From Aureobasidium sp. EXF-3400 (taxonomy: Eukaryota; Ascomycota; Dothideomycetes; Dothideales; Saccotheciaceae), in contig SWBL01000299.1 in assembly GCA_024195585.1 (NCBI GenBank), positions 1-64,000 on the forward strand: 64,000 nucleotides of DNA. Direction: 5' to 3'. Of this stretch, positions 23,236 to 34,541 are shown piece by piece; within the stretch, counting starts at the first letter, position 1, and every line of letters begins with the position of its first letter. Both the position numbers and the translations under genes were made by a program. The notes under the pieces were generated by a model, which had not been told where the DNA came from, did no database searches, and saw only the letters and a list, made by a program, of their open reading frames with translations.

Positions 23236-23402
23236 CAACGGAACTAGTGAGGTTTTGGGTCGCTTGGGTCTTCCGAATGCTGCACACAGTCAAACGGGCA
23301 AGCTTTGAGCGATATTTATGTCTGTTGTTGATTATATCAAGTCCGATGCTGCATTCAATCCCTCTCTTGCTCATTTGCGAATATACCGATTAGGCTGTGG
23401 AC

Positions 23403-25410
23403 ATGACTGTCACCAACGGAAACGGACCCCACGCTCAGTCGGATGCCGACTTGTACGCGGCGAATGCCAACTTCGTCGATCCAAAGCTTACCAACCTTCC
23501 ACCTCTATATGGCCACTGTATCGACGACTTGAGACCCATCAAGGTCATCTGTATCGGTGCTGGGTTCTCGGGTATCTTAGCAGGCATCCGATTTCCTCAG
23601 CGAGTGGAGAACCTAGATTTCACAATCTACGAAAAGAACGAAGAAGTTGGAGGAACTTGGTTCGAGAATAGGTCAGTAACTATCTCGGTGCTTGAAATTA
23701 GAGTTGCGCTCATGATATCCCTAGATACCCTGGTGTGCGTTGCGACGTTCCAAGTGCCGCGTACCAGTATACCTTCGAAAGTAATACCCAGTGGAGCGAG
23801 TACTATTGCAAAGGTGGTGAGATCAATGAGTATCTGAAGCGCACAGCCCACAAATATGGCGTGTACAAGTACATCAAGTTCAAGACGGAGCTCAAGGGTG
23901 CCACTTGGCAGGAAGACACTGGCAAATGGGTTGTCGATCTCCAGAATCTTTTGACAGGCGAGGTGAGTTTTGGAAACTGACTGATAGTCCATCTCTGACA
24001 CGATTTGTCCTTGTGGTAGACTTTCACGGATGACTGCGACTTCCTCATCACAGCGACCGGCATCCTCAACAAGTGGAAGTGGCCATCGATCGAGGGTCGC
24101 GAGTCCTACACTGGAAAAATGGTCCACTCGGCAAACTGGGATCCTGAGCTGACCATGGACAAGATCAAGGGCAAGAAAGTTGCATTGATTGGAGCTGGGT
24201 CTTCGGGCATTCAGATCCTTCCTCAGATCCAGCCCCACGCAGAGGTTGTCGATCATTACATGGCAAGTCAAACGTGGATTTCTCCCATCGGGTTCGGCAG
24301 TCAAGAGCTTACCGATAGAGGTGCAATCGGAAATTGTGAGTTGTTCGATGGCTTTGGTCATTTTGGTACTAATGTAGGATTACAGTCAAACATTCGCAAG
24401 AGGAGCTGGATTCCTTCCGAGCAGATCCAGAAGCTTATGCCAAGTTCAGATCGAAGGTTGAGAAGATGGTTAACGCTGCCGCACTGGTGACTCTCCAGGG
24501 CTCGCCCATCCAACAAAATTTCCAGGCAATCAATCGCAAAGCTATGGCGGACAAGCTGGCGAAGAAGCCCGAGATCATGAGAGTCTTGGAACCTAGCTGG
24601 CCACCAGGATGTCGACGCCTGACCCCCGGACCCGGATACCTCGAAGCACTTGTTGAAGACAATGTCAACTTCGTCAGCACGAAGATCAAACGCTTCACAG
24701 CCACCGGCATTGAGACGGTAGACGGCAAGACTCGGGATGTGGACCTTGTTATTTGCGCAACCGGATTCGATACGACATGCAAAGGACCCCCTCTCATCGG
24801 AAGGGGAAACCGCGAATTAAATGATGTCTGGGAGCCATACCCAAAGTCATACTGGGGTATTTGTCCGCCAGAAATGCCAAACATGTTCCGATTCATCGGT
24901 CCCAATGGAGCTTCCGGAACTGGAGGTCTCATACATCTGCTCGAGTGTGCCTGCGAGTTCATGATCAGAGTGGTGCAGAAGGCACAGCGAGAATATATCC
25001 AGTCCATGATGCCCAAGATGGAAGCCATCGACACTTTCACTGAGCATGTAGATTTGTACTTCACCAAGACGATCTATACGCAGCCTTGCAAGTCCTGGAT
25101 GAAGCGTGGAAAGGAAGATGGCCGAGTTATCACCATCTGGCCTGGCTCCGCCCTTCACGCCGCGTACGCTTATGAGAACCCAAGGTGGGAAGACTTCGAA
25201 TATACCCACCACAAATTGGCGCAGGGGAACTACATGGCATGGCTTGGAAACGGCCTTACTATGCTCCAAGAACGCAACGAGCATACGACCGAATACCTGG
25301 ATACAGTTGATAAGCCTCCTGCCATCAACAATGTTGACGAGATTCACTCAAATGGGTCCAATGGGGCTGGCAGACTAGCTCACGACCTGGTGGCGCCGGA
25401 TGGCATTTGA
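23403..25410 (+). CDS. Baeyer-Villiger monooxygenase (g15)
   Basis: Third BVMO-type flavoprotein, 615 residues from exons 23403-23671, 23725-23962, 24020-24335 and 24386-25410. A polar N terminus of about 50 residues precedes the FAD loop GAGFSG (52-57). The fingerprint reads YTGKMVHSANWD (about 199-210), with Tyr in place of the usual first Phe, and the NADPH loop GAGSSG follows near 226. A late ATGFDTT motif is typical of the class. The C terminus has a short Asn-Gly-Ser run, as in g9. It should oxygenate a ketone using NADPH; whether the altered fingerprint changes the reaction cannot be told. Divergent from g14. Confidence 0.92.
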
Positions 25411-25897
25411 TTAGATTAGAATCTCCTACACGCATGCTTCGGACAAACTTCATTCGGAGGCCTTTCAATGCCATGTTCTGTTGACTATTCTTTCTCTCTT
25501 CATGAATAACATGCATTGAAGCTGCAAGATACATGATTCATCAACTGAACACCGAGCACATATTTGAGAACGCCAGCCATCAATGCCATGTTTTGTAGAA
25601 ATTGTCATGTTTACCATCAGTAACCATAGTCGCATAGCCTATATCCTGCAGCGTGCTTATCGCATACGCGCCACCGTGCAGAATTCTCCACTAGCTTGTT
25701 AGAAATGCCTATCGAAAGGAAGTGATATATCGAGAGAAACATACTGCTTTCCAGAGTTCTTCGAAGGTCCTGCTAAAGACAACACAAGATGTTCAATTAA
25801 ATAGTCAATCCTCACATAACTATCAAGAAGCAAGGATTGAGATGCCGTCTGAAGATACATACACTTCTCTATATACTCAAAAAGGCTAGATTCATCA
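25411..25897. other. Convergent gap g15/g16
   Basis: About 490 bases between convergent 3' ends. I see no supported gene, repeat or cluster element. Confidence 0.5.
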
Positions 25898-26740
25898 TCA
25901 AGTATCAGAGATGGCCCCGTTTTGTGATCCTCTTCCTCCTCCCTGCTGCTTAGCTAGCTGCTGGGTAAGAGCCGGAGCAGAGTGAGTGACTCCGTCTATA
26001 CCCATAAGGCTGGTGATCTCAAGCATTTCGATTATCTCTTCAGGTGTGGCTCCCAACTTTAAAGCATTTCTCATGTGAATTTTCGTTCCCCGGCCGTAGA
26101 GATGGGTTGTAGCAGTGTCAAAAGCGCAGATGACGACTTCTCTGTATTTTGGCTCCAAGACTCCAGTCCGGGAGGAGAAAGAGGAGAAGTCCGCGTATTG
26201 TTCGAAGAACTGGGGATCAAGCTCGAGGAGAATGTCGAAAGTGGGAGGCCAGAAGCCCCGACGAGCGACAAATTCATCCTTGATGCGACTACGTTCATCA
26301 TCCAGGGAAGTACCTTTCTCGCCACTTGCAGCACTTTCCAGCTTGAGGTCGAGTTCCTCCATCAATTCCGCCAAGATGGGGAACCCAAGAGTCACAGTAT
26401 GAACACCAAGAAGATAAGTCAAGCCAATGACTTCCATGATCTCTGCGCCAGTCGCGCCCAGTGCCAATGTAGCCTGGACATGTGCTCTCACCGCCGGCAG
26501 ATGAATATGGGTGACAGACGCGGCCACAGCGATATAACACAGTTCTTGAATCTTTGGAGGAAGCCGCTGTCTGTTTTGTGAAGCTGCTTGTAACTTCAGG
26601 TAGCTTTCGAGATATTCTGGCGACAGAGCGGCCAGGCTTTCCCACTCCTCGGTCCAGACGCCTCGCTGAGCCTCGAACAACGATCTGAGCCTGGCGACAT
26701 TTTCTTTCGGGGCCATATCGACAAGGGCAAAATTGACCAT
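25898..26740 (-). CDS. Double carboxymuconolactone-decarboxylase-domain protein (g16)
   Basis: Intronless 280-residue protein with two CMD/AhpD-like helical repeats. The first (about residues 45-125) reads LPPKIQELCYIAVAAS followed by HVQATLALGATGAEIMEV; the second (about 190-265) reads LEPKYREVVICAFDTAT then HMRNALKLGATPEEIIEM. The CxxC pair of AhpD peroxidases is absent, so an antioxidant role is unlikely; a lyase, decarboxylase or lactone-handling role fits the family name and the cluster. It diverges from the regulator g17; the shared region has only near-matches to the cluster element. Confidence 0.87.
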   Translation of the reverse strand: MVNFALVDMAPKENVARLRSLFEAQRGVWTEEWESLAALSPEYLESYLKLQAASQNRQRLPPKIQELCYIAVAASVTHIHLPAVRAHVQATLALGATGAEIMEVIGLTYLLGVHTVTLGFPILAELMEELDLKLESAASGEKGTSLDDERSRIKDEFVARRGFWPPTFDILLELDPQFFEQYADFSSFSSRTGVLEPKYREVVICAFDTATTHLYGRGTKIHMRNALKLGATPEEIIEMLEITSLMGIDGVTHSAPALTQQLAKQQGGGRGSQNGAISDT

Positions 26741-26783
26741 ATCAGTCTCCTCTCTGATGAGGCTGCTTTAAGCAAACATCATT

Positions 26784-27017
26784 ATTCCGAGATTCCGGCA
26801 GCAAGGCTGATATTTCGAAGTCTTCACCTTCGTCGTCTCGGGGTCGTTTGACAACCTGAAGGCAGATCAGTCTTACGCAAACCAACGGATCAATTGTTAT
26901 CATTGACTTTTTTGTCAACTTTTGTTTCTTCCCTGGTGATAGACTAATGACTCGCAGCCAGCAGGGTCAAGGGGCGGGTGGTTCTTTGGAAAAGATCCAC
27001 GGAAATAGCTGATTCCG
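26784..27017. promoter_or_regulatory. Degenerate CGGAAT sites, g16/g17 divergent promoter
   Basis: Three sites match the first six bases of the element (minus-strand CGGAATA at 26784-26790, CGGAATC at 26791-26797 and 27011-27017) but none matches all seven. The first pair lies about 45-55 bases from the g16 start; the third is 146 bases from g17. Confidence 0.35.
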
Positions 27018-27162
27018 GATCACACTCAAGCGGCCAGAAGCCAAGATATGTTTTGACCAGTCGAGATGGGATAAGCTGGCGAGACCGCGATCATGTTACG
27101 GTGTACCAGACTACGAAATTGTCTTTATCTAATGCATGCTCTGTTGATCAAGCGGATTATCG

Positions 27163-28238
27163 ATGTCTTTACCACGGCTGCTCCCAAACATGGTCGACTC
27201 TTCGATCCGTACGCCTGAAGTACATGGACCGACAAATGACAATATCCCTGTCAAGAGACAACGTCTTATGCGTACCAAAAGAGCATCAAAAGCTTGCGTG
27301 ACCTGTCGCAAGCGTAAAGTAAGATGTGACGTGGCGATGAATGGAAGTCCATGCGTCAACTGCAGGCTCGACCAGACGAGTTGTGTCGTCTTGGTCAAAA
27401 AGAAGAACTAGTAAGCAGGGTGACTTTGATTTTCCATGAAGCTCTCTGACACTTCATTCTGCACCTAGCCGTAGTACATCGCCACCATTGGAAGAAGAGA
27501 CCTCGACGTCAGCCCTGGCAGAAGCGTCATGCTGCCAGAACGACAAGGCCTTCGACAAAGATATTCCCGTGTCATTGACCAACCAAGCGACAACCCTCAC
27601 AGCCTGTACTGAGGATGATATCTGTATCGCCCCTTCCGTGCATAGAAAGGATCATACCCCTCATGCCATCTGTACGATCAAGACTATCGAATGCGAATCG
27701 ATGAGTGCGCTGCTAACTGAGAGTGCGATCAGATCAAAACATGGCGGTCGAAACCCCACAAGAATCCCTGGTTGGCAATTTCAGTTCAATGCTCAACGAA
27801 CACATCCTTACTTGCAAGCTCAATGCGGCTTTGCTCTGTGGGGACTTTAGAAGCTACATGCGTCCCGCCAGACTGCAGAAGCTCGCTCTTATAATGGACG
27901 TCTGTTGCCAACAGATACGCTACATGGATGTATCGTCACCTGCAATGGCAAGCAGATATCAAGCTATGCAGGATGCACGGGAAGCCCTTGATTCAGCTAA
28001 TGCTGCTCTGTCCATTCTGGAATCGAACATTTCACAATGTCTTAGAGAAAACCGTCATACCGAGCTGCAATTACCTACCCCAGTTTCCCAGACGGGATCC
28101 AGTGGGCATCTTCAGCAGTCCAGGGATCAGAGCGTCCCCGAGACCTCACGAGAAAGCGATTTACAAGCCGACACCATCTCCCCATGGACTGATTTCTTGG
28201 ACGATGAGCTATATCCTCTGTCTCCAGACAGCCAATGA
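27163..28238 (+). CDS. Zn2Cys6 transcription factor, short or truncated (g17)
   Basis: Nuclear DNA-binding regulator. Exons 27163-27410, 27469-27671 and 27733-28238 give 318 residues. A basic stretch precedes the zinc cluster: Cys 45, 48, 55, 64, 67 and 74 in a C2-C6-C8-C2-C6 spacing, with RKRKVRC between. No fungal_trans domain is present. The frame ends at TGA 28236-28238, but the same frame then stays open to 28520 and encodes protein-like sequence, so the stop may be a nonsense mutation in a longer regulator. It sits in mid-cluster, divergent from g16 and convergent with g18. It could control the cluster, or be decaying. Confidence 0.82.
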
Positions 28239-28520
28239 GATATGAGTATGGCGAAAACATTCAACCAAAGATTTCAACCTTCAATAGACACCTTATACAA
28301 TGCTCAACTTTTTGCTCAGATCCTTTCTCATGGGGTAGTCAACGGTGCCGTCCTCCTGGCCACGACGGCTCACACATGGCTCGACTACCAAGCTTACATA
28401 ATGCAATGTATTGGAAGATATTCTGAACCATGTTTTTTTTTTTTTTTTACAATAACTACAGTCTTGGACAAGCCAAAGATTCGCTTTGATCTTGAGTTGT
28501 TTCATGAACAGCAAAAATAG
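28239..28520 (+). pseudogene. In-frame continuation of g17 after a stop codon
   Basis: From the codon after the g17 TGA the same frame runs open for 94 codons to TAG at 28518-28520. It encodes a plausible folded segment (NAQLFAQILSHGVVNGAV, then AHTWLDYQAYIMQCIGRYSE). A 16-base poly-T run at 28433-28448 then forces a phenylalanine tract, so the true end may lie before it. Either the missing C-terminal part of g17 or chance. Confidence 0.4.
28433..28448. repeat. Poly-T tract (16 T)
   Basis: A homopolymer of 16 T between the g17 and g18 3' ends. Such runs mutate and mis-sequence easily, which matters for judging the g17 C terminus. Confidence 0.9.
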
Positions 28521-28544
28521 TTAGTGAACTGTCGTAATAGAGAG

Positions 28545-29713
28545 CTACATTAATGCTGTCACATTCGCGGGACCAGCCACCCCACCCGGGATGTTCAAAG
28601 GCATGCTTGTCAGAAAGAACGTGTACCGTTTGTGCTTGTCGCACGCCTCACTAATGGCTTCTAGGTCCCACATCTCACCTGAAGACTTTTTGTTAGCACA
28701 AATGCTACGGCGTCGCGCGTATCGTGTGTTCTCACCTATGGGCATACCCCAGCCACCAAGCAAGATCTCGTGTAGACTGATTCGTTCTAAACCACCAGGT
28801 TCTCCAGCAGGATCGAAGGGTTGCCGTTCGAATGCCACGGTATCAGCAGCCACAGCACTGAAACCTGTATCCCACAACCATTCGGCCATTTCTTTGGATG
28901 TCTGAACGCCTATGAGCTCAACAGGTGATCTTTTAGCCCATGCTGAGCGACCAGCTCCGTTTAGTGCTTGGTAGCCCTTAGTCCAGCCAAAGCGAATCAT
29001 GAGGATGTCGCCTTCTTTGAAAATGGTTCCCTGGTGTTGAGCACACGCGCGGAGTTCTGCAAGAGATATGGCCTGGCTTCCGAGCGGATCATACTTGATC
29101 CCTTGGCTTTCCGCGTAACGAGCGTAATCCAAAAGGACACCTCTGCCAACAACGCCCTTTTCACACCATGCTACTCGATATTAGTGTCACTTGGATCTAA
29201 TCTAGTGATCAGCTGGACAGGAATTGCAGGACTTACCTCCAACTCCGAGTACGTCTCCTGCATCCGGGCCAGAGATCTCTGGAATGGTCACGCCGTTGTA
29301 GCAAACTTGCAGATCCTGGTAGCCATAGTGACGGAACCCATCCCACTGGGTTGAACACTTCCGTGATGTGTCAGCGCGAACACCGGGAGCGAATTGTGAA
29401 TAACAGACAATGTACTGACCTGGGTATTCATCTCGATGACATCGTCGTGTACATTCCGAGGGCTTTTGTGCGTGATTTTGTGGGTGAACGGCAAGCGATT
29501 GTGAGATGGAGGATGTGGTTGGTTGAGAGGAAGATTCAGCCCGAAACTCTCACCCAGCTGGATCTCTTTGGCAGCTGCCAAGACGCGATCAGGTGTCAAT
29601 AGATTCAATGTACCCAGTTCGTCTTTAGGCCCGTACAGCGTCCATGCTGAAAATGGAGGATCTTCGGGACGCAGCGGTAACGAGGAGAATGGCGGTCTTT
29701 GGGAGGGTTTCAT
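28545..29713 (-). CDS. Cyclase-family metal-dependent hydrolase, paralogue 3 (g18)
   Basis: Third PF04199-type protein, 327 residues from exons 29420-29713, 29237-29357, 28736-29170 and 28545-28678. It is the most divergent of the four: AWTLYGPKDELGTLNLL near the start, NTQCSTQWDGFRH at the metal-motif position, KGVVGRGVLLDYARYA, GDILMIRFG and PIGEMWDLEAISEA. The loop after the conserved GRGVLLDY half is longer than in g11. The start at 29713 (MKPSQR) leaves a normal N terminus; ATG 29737 is also in frame. It diverges from P450 g19. Substrate unknown; hydrolysis of an activated ring or lactone is the family expectation. Confidence 0.87.
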
Positions 29714-29834
29714 GACGCAAACAAGACTTTGATGCAAATAGCAGTAGTGGGTACAAAATGATACAGCCGTCGACCGACATATTCTTCTCTACAAGAGTTG
29801 ATCACATGCGGGCCCGGCTGAAGAATCTTGTAGC

Positions 29835-29841
29835 CGGAATT
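29835..29841 (+). promoter_or_regulatory. CGGAATT element, g18/g19 divergent promoter
   Basis: CGGAATTG lies 122 bases from the g18 start and 287 from the g19 start, followed 10 bases on by a TCCGGA palindrome. It is the only exact copy in the 414-base region. Confidence 0.6.
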
Positions 29842-30127
29842 GTCGCTCCGGATTTTGGAAATTGAGCGTTATGCGAGTACACCCCCGCACCATCTGAGAC
29901 ATCTGGCATGCACCCCCACCGCGGGATCTGGAACGTGTCCGGCAGCCGGTAATCTGCAGAGCATTTCCGGCCAGCCCTGTCTTTCCCTTAGGCTACTTTG
30001 TGCCACTGCAATGACCGACTTCGTCAAGAGCTTTAGATGTTTCGCTGTCCACGAACGTACTCTCACCAACTTCCTATCTAGACTGTTTTCATTCTGAATC
30101 ACAACTTCTCTTACGGACACCGGACAA

Positions 30128-31744
30128 ATGGTGACGACCACATTCGCCCTTGGCTCAATTGCCGCAATTGTGAGTCCCTGACCAGCGAGATCAGTGATTA
30201 AATTTGTTCTGACTGGATATCAGTTCATTCTGTATACAGTGTCTTTGATGGTGTACAATGTCTATTTCCATCCACTGTCCAAATATCCTGGGCCTAAGAT
30301 GGCAAGCGCAACCATTCTTTGGTACATGTACAGCTTGGGCTCGGGTAAGCACCACGAACATTGCGACGCGCTGCACCAAAAGTACGGAAAGGTTGTCCGC
30401 ATCGGCCCAGACCAACTTTCATTCATCTCGGCCCAGGCGTACAAGGAGATCTATGGCCATCGTCCTGGAAAAGTAGAAATGACCAAGGACCCCAGATTCT
30501 ACGGCGTGCTTGCCAAAGAAAATCTTATTGCCACGAACGTCCCGGATCACGCTCGTATGCGTAAGCTCCTGGCTCATGCGTTCTCTGACAGAGCTCTGCG
30601 TGAACAGGAATCGCTGATGAGCAAATACATTGATGCCCTGGTTACTGGCCTTCTGAAGTATGCTCACGAAGGCAAACCCGTTGATTTGGTGTCGTGGTAT
30701 AATTTTGCTACCTTCGACATCATCGGCGACTTAGCCTTCGGTGAGCCTTTTGGCTCTCTGGAGACATCTAACCTTCATCCTTGGGTGCAGATGTTGTTCG
30801 ATGGTATCAAGGGTGGCGCGCTCATGCGATGTTCTCGCTACTGGCCAAGCCTGAGTAAAGTCCTGTACAGCCTGGTATCGAGGAAGCTGATGGCCAAGCG
30901 TAACGCTCACCAGTCGCTTTCCTCGGAAAGGGTACAGAGACGCTTGGAGCTAGGCTCAGAGCGTGTTGACTTTACCACTTACATCCTGAGACACAATGAC
31001 GAGAAGGGCATGACGCCCTGGGAAATAGAGGTCAACGCCAGTCTGCTTATCATTGCAGGATCGGAGACAACAGCGACACTGCTTTCGGGTTGCACTTACC
31101 TGCTGCTGAAGAATCCCCAAGCGCTCTCGAAGTTGACACAAGAAGTGCGATCAGCATTCCAATCGGAGCAGGAAATCACCATTGCAAGTGTCAGCCGTCT
31201 CGAATACCTTTTGGCTGTGCTCGAGGAAAGTTTCCGTCTCTACCCTCCCGCCCCAACTGGTCTTCCACGTCTGGTCCCTGATGGTGGAGAAGTGATCGAT
31301 GGAGCCTTTGTGCCTGCACAAGTAAGTCACCAAACATCCTGTGCGACCGCTCCGAGTCTAACAACGTATTCAGACAGCAGTTCGCATCTCACAATTCGCT
31401 GCGTCTCGATCAAGTCAGAACTTCCTTGATCCCCTTACATTCAGACCTGAGAGGTGGATTGAAGGGTCCAAGAACGCCAATGATCAGCTGGCTGTAGTCC
31501 AACCGTTCTCGATGGGCCCTCGTAACTGCCTAGGCAAGAAGTAAGTTCCACAAATCCTTCCTCTGTACGCCAATGCTGATCTACTTCTAGTCTTGCATAC
31601 GCAGAACTCAAGCTCATCGTGGCGCGCATGATCTGGCGCTTCGATCTTACCATGGATGAGTCCTCTAAGGACTGGATGGATCAATGCACCTACAACCTCT
31701 GGGAGAAGCATGAGCTGAAAGTTCGCCTTCACGACCGGGTATGA
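30128..31744 (+). CDS. Cytochrome P450 monooxygenase (g19)
   Basis: ER-anchored heme monooxygenase, 486 residues. Exon 1 (30128-30169) encodes only the first 14 residues; exons 30224-31321, 31374-31540 and 31591-31744 follow. The N terminus is a single hydrophobic anchor leading to FHPLSKYPGPK. The I-helix motif AGSETTA, ExxR in EESFR and the heme-binding FSMGPRNCLGK with Cys about residue 432 are intact. The layout resembles fungal CYP families near the isotrichodermin C-15 hydroxylases. Probable role: hydroxylation that prepares the starting compound for alcohol-to-ketone oxidation. It needs a P450 reductase encoded elsewhere. The short first exon is inferred from splice sites and the anchor. 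Confidence 0.92.
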
Positions 31745-31993
31745 GGAGGAACTTCGTAGGCTCATCGAAAGCAAGTCATGGGTCGTGCACAAGGAGTGGC
31801 AGGCTCGAGAAAGTTGACGAGTTCACCGATGAAACAAGCGTTAAATACATTCTGTATCGTTGATCAATCCTAACCGATACCCCCACCGGGTTATAAAATT
31901 GCAACTTGCTAGTCTGAGACTATACAGACTGCTTCACAATAGTCAACTACAGAGTGCATCTTAATGATAGGATCGTTCTATTGTTACACTCCA

Positions 31994-34541
31994 TCAACCG
32001 TAGAGACCTGGTATCGCCTCCATTTCGAGCCAGGGCATAGCATGGAGAGCGTCCATGTTTGACAGGAATTCTTCTTCCGCAGTAGCGCTCAGTGTGAAAT
32101 CTCCAGGTAGCATGGCATCATAATTCATCGTCAACGGTCCCGATCCATCGGCTGCAGGACTCATCAAGAACATCTTCATTGCCTCGTCGATGGCATCAAA
32201 GTCATCACCGGAGATTTTGCCGGGACTTTCGAGGTCGTGAATGGTTTTTCCCACGGTGTGAACGGTCCGGGACATCCTTTGCAGGCAATGCCTGGCACTT
32301 CCAGATCCGGGCGCCATCTGCGTTAGCATTGACACCCCGTCACTGAATGGTCGAATTGCCTTTTTCCGAAGCTCCTCTGGATTGTTATTGTTGGTGATGA
32401 TAAAACCGAGGTTTGAGAGTGCTCCAGTAGCATAGACCGTAATCGAAAACCGGTCCATAGGCCCGAAGTAAGGTGAAGCGATGTAGGAAACCAAGGCATC
32501 GATAGAGCTCGAGGCAGCTTGGAAGCAGTCCTCCGCCATGGACCCATTGTCGTGGCAATTCAGCATGGTTTCTTGCCGTAATGAGAGCCGCATCTGGTTC
32601 AACCGCTGTGCAATCGGGTACGTTAGTAAGAGTGTCAAGAAGATCACACGACATGACTTACCAGGAAAAGTATTAACCTCTGATGTTGTATTGCCGCTGG
32701 CATGTCTAGGGCCGGCGCCCATGTCGTGTCGTTCAGGGACCATCGGAGGTGTAGAGCAAAAGTGCTTGCAAGGTAAAGCAGTCGAGCTTCGGTCGACGCG
32801 ATGAGCTCTGAGTTGTATTTCTCTGGAGCGTTTAAGCTGAAACTCCTGTCCCAAATCTCTGAGCAAAGCTTGCTCCATTTTGCAGCAGCAACCAGATATG
32901 GACCGACAGGTGACGCCGGGCTTTCCACGGGAAGTGGCTTGTCTGCAAACATGAGTGTATCCTCGAATGACTTCGGATAATCGACGTTGTAATCTGAATC
33001 GCGAATCAAGTAGGGACATCCGCAGTTGAAGGCGATCCTACGTTCAAGATACATGACGGTCCAGAAGACGCGCTGTCTCATGACCACTTCCAAGGGGGTG
33101 CATCCTTCCCATGTCTTCTGAACGTGGTATCCTAATCGGAAACAGAGACGGACTGCTCGACCGATGGCGTCATAAGTGCTTTGCAATTTCTCGAGATAGA
33201 GCAAGTACACCGTCCTCCAGATCAGACACTGGACTGTCATCAGGTTACGATTTCCGATCCATGACAGACGATACATGATGTCTTCTGCCCGACAGTACTC
33301 TTGCCACCCTGGGGTCTGACGTGAGTTAGGGCAGTCTTCCTTGAGGATCTTGACAATCGCGCAGACTAGGTTCAGCTGAGCGGCAAGATGATATTTGGTC
33401 AAGGATGAGATTTTCAGAGACGACAGGCCCATAAGGCTGTTGTACTGGTCGCGGAGGGTGTTCTCATGGAGGATAGGGTACAGTGGGTTGCAATGTGAGA
33501 AAAATTCATCCATCATGACATTCATCTGAGCAGCGTCCATAGATCGGGTAGCCTCTACTGAATGCTGTAGGCGTTTCCATCCAAGCTGAGGCAGATCGTC
33601 CCTTGTTAGAGGTTGGTAAGTGGCGTCGTCATTGGTGGGAGAGACGTGGTCCAGCTCAGGTGATCTTGCTGTGCAGTGCTTTTCGATGGTGAACACACCA
33701 TCGAGAATAGATGTATTGCCACGCACTCCAGTCTCCTCATCGAAGACCATCGGAGTCATGAGGCCATCGGGAGTGACTGTATTGTCCTCCAAATCGCCTA
33801 GACCCGTCTTTCCGAGGTCGCCGTGCCCAGGACGTCTTTTGAGGTTGCCGTAGCCATTCTCACGCTCACGCTCCAGAACGCTGATACGGTCTGTGAGCTT
33901 GGCCAAGGCTTCGAGGAGGACTTTTTGTTTTTTCGATCCGTCCCCGGAGGGTTTGCTGTTCTTGTCCGAGGTTCGCCTGATGTGGGGGCTGTTTGGCTTG
34001 TCGCTCGAAGCCTTGCGTCTGCGATCTTCTGTGTAGACACATTCGGTCTCTGTCGCCTGGCATTGCGTACAGCAGTCGTCACCCGAACATTTAATTTTAC
34101 GCTTTTGGCAGCTCAAGCATGCCTGAGACACGTAGCGCCCTCTTCGGCTGTGACTGACTTTTGAGTCTGGACGAGAAGATGAATCGCCACCTGCATCGGT
34201 GTTGACCGTGTTGGACGAAGAACCGTCTACGACATTGGCGTCTTGAGAGTTCGCGGGTGTATGAATGCCAGTGATCGTGACTTCGGGAACATTGTGGGCA
34301 CTGGCGCTTGTCATAAGTGTAATGTTGTCATAGGTCAAGTCGTTGGTGCGTTTCTGTCTCTTTGCTTGGTGCTCGTTGTCGGAAAGGTCGATGTCTTTGC
34401 TTGCACTGCAAGACAGCTCATGCCGCGCCAACGTCTCGCTGTGTGAATGATCAGATCGGAAGCTCAGGCGTGGACAAATCTTATGAATCTTACTACATAC
34501 CGACGTGGAAATGATCTTGCGCACCCTTGACACTTGAACAT
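31994..34541 (-). CDS. Dual zinc-finger regulator: C2HC finger plus Zn2Cys6 and fungal_trans (g20)
   Basis: Nuclear transcription factor, 809 residues from exons 34501-34541, 32662-34438 and 31994-32605. The tiny first exon completes an N-terminal finger: C4, C7, H20 and C24 (a C2H2-like finger with Cys as last ligand). A Zn2Cys6 cluster follows with Cys 121, 124, 131, 137, 140 and 147, then a probable coiled coil around KVLLEALAKLTDRISVLERE and a long fungal-specific regulatory domain with WRTVYLLYLEKLQ and RVFWTVMYLERRI. Its upstream region has no CGGAATT near the start, unlike most neighbours, so it may act above the shared element. Convergent with g19. Confidence 0.88.

Noticed and set aside
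23627..24361. Minus-strand open frame of 244 codons
   Set aside because: It lies inside exons and introns of g15 on the opposite strand and has no motif; g15 explains the bases fully.
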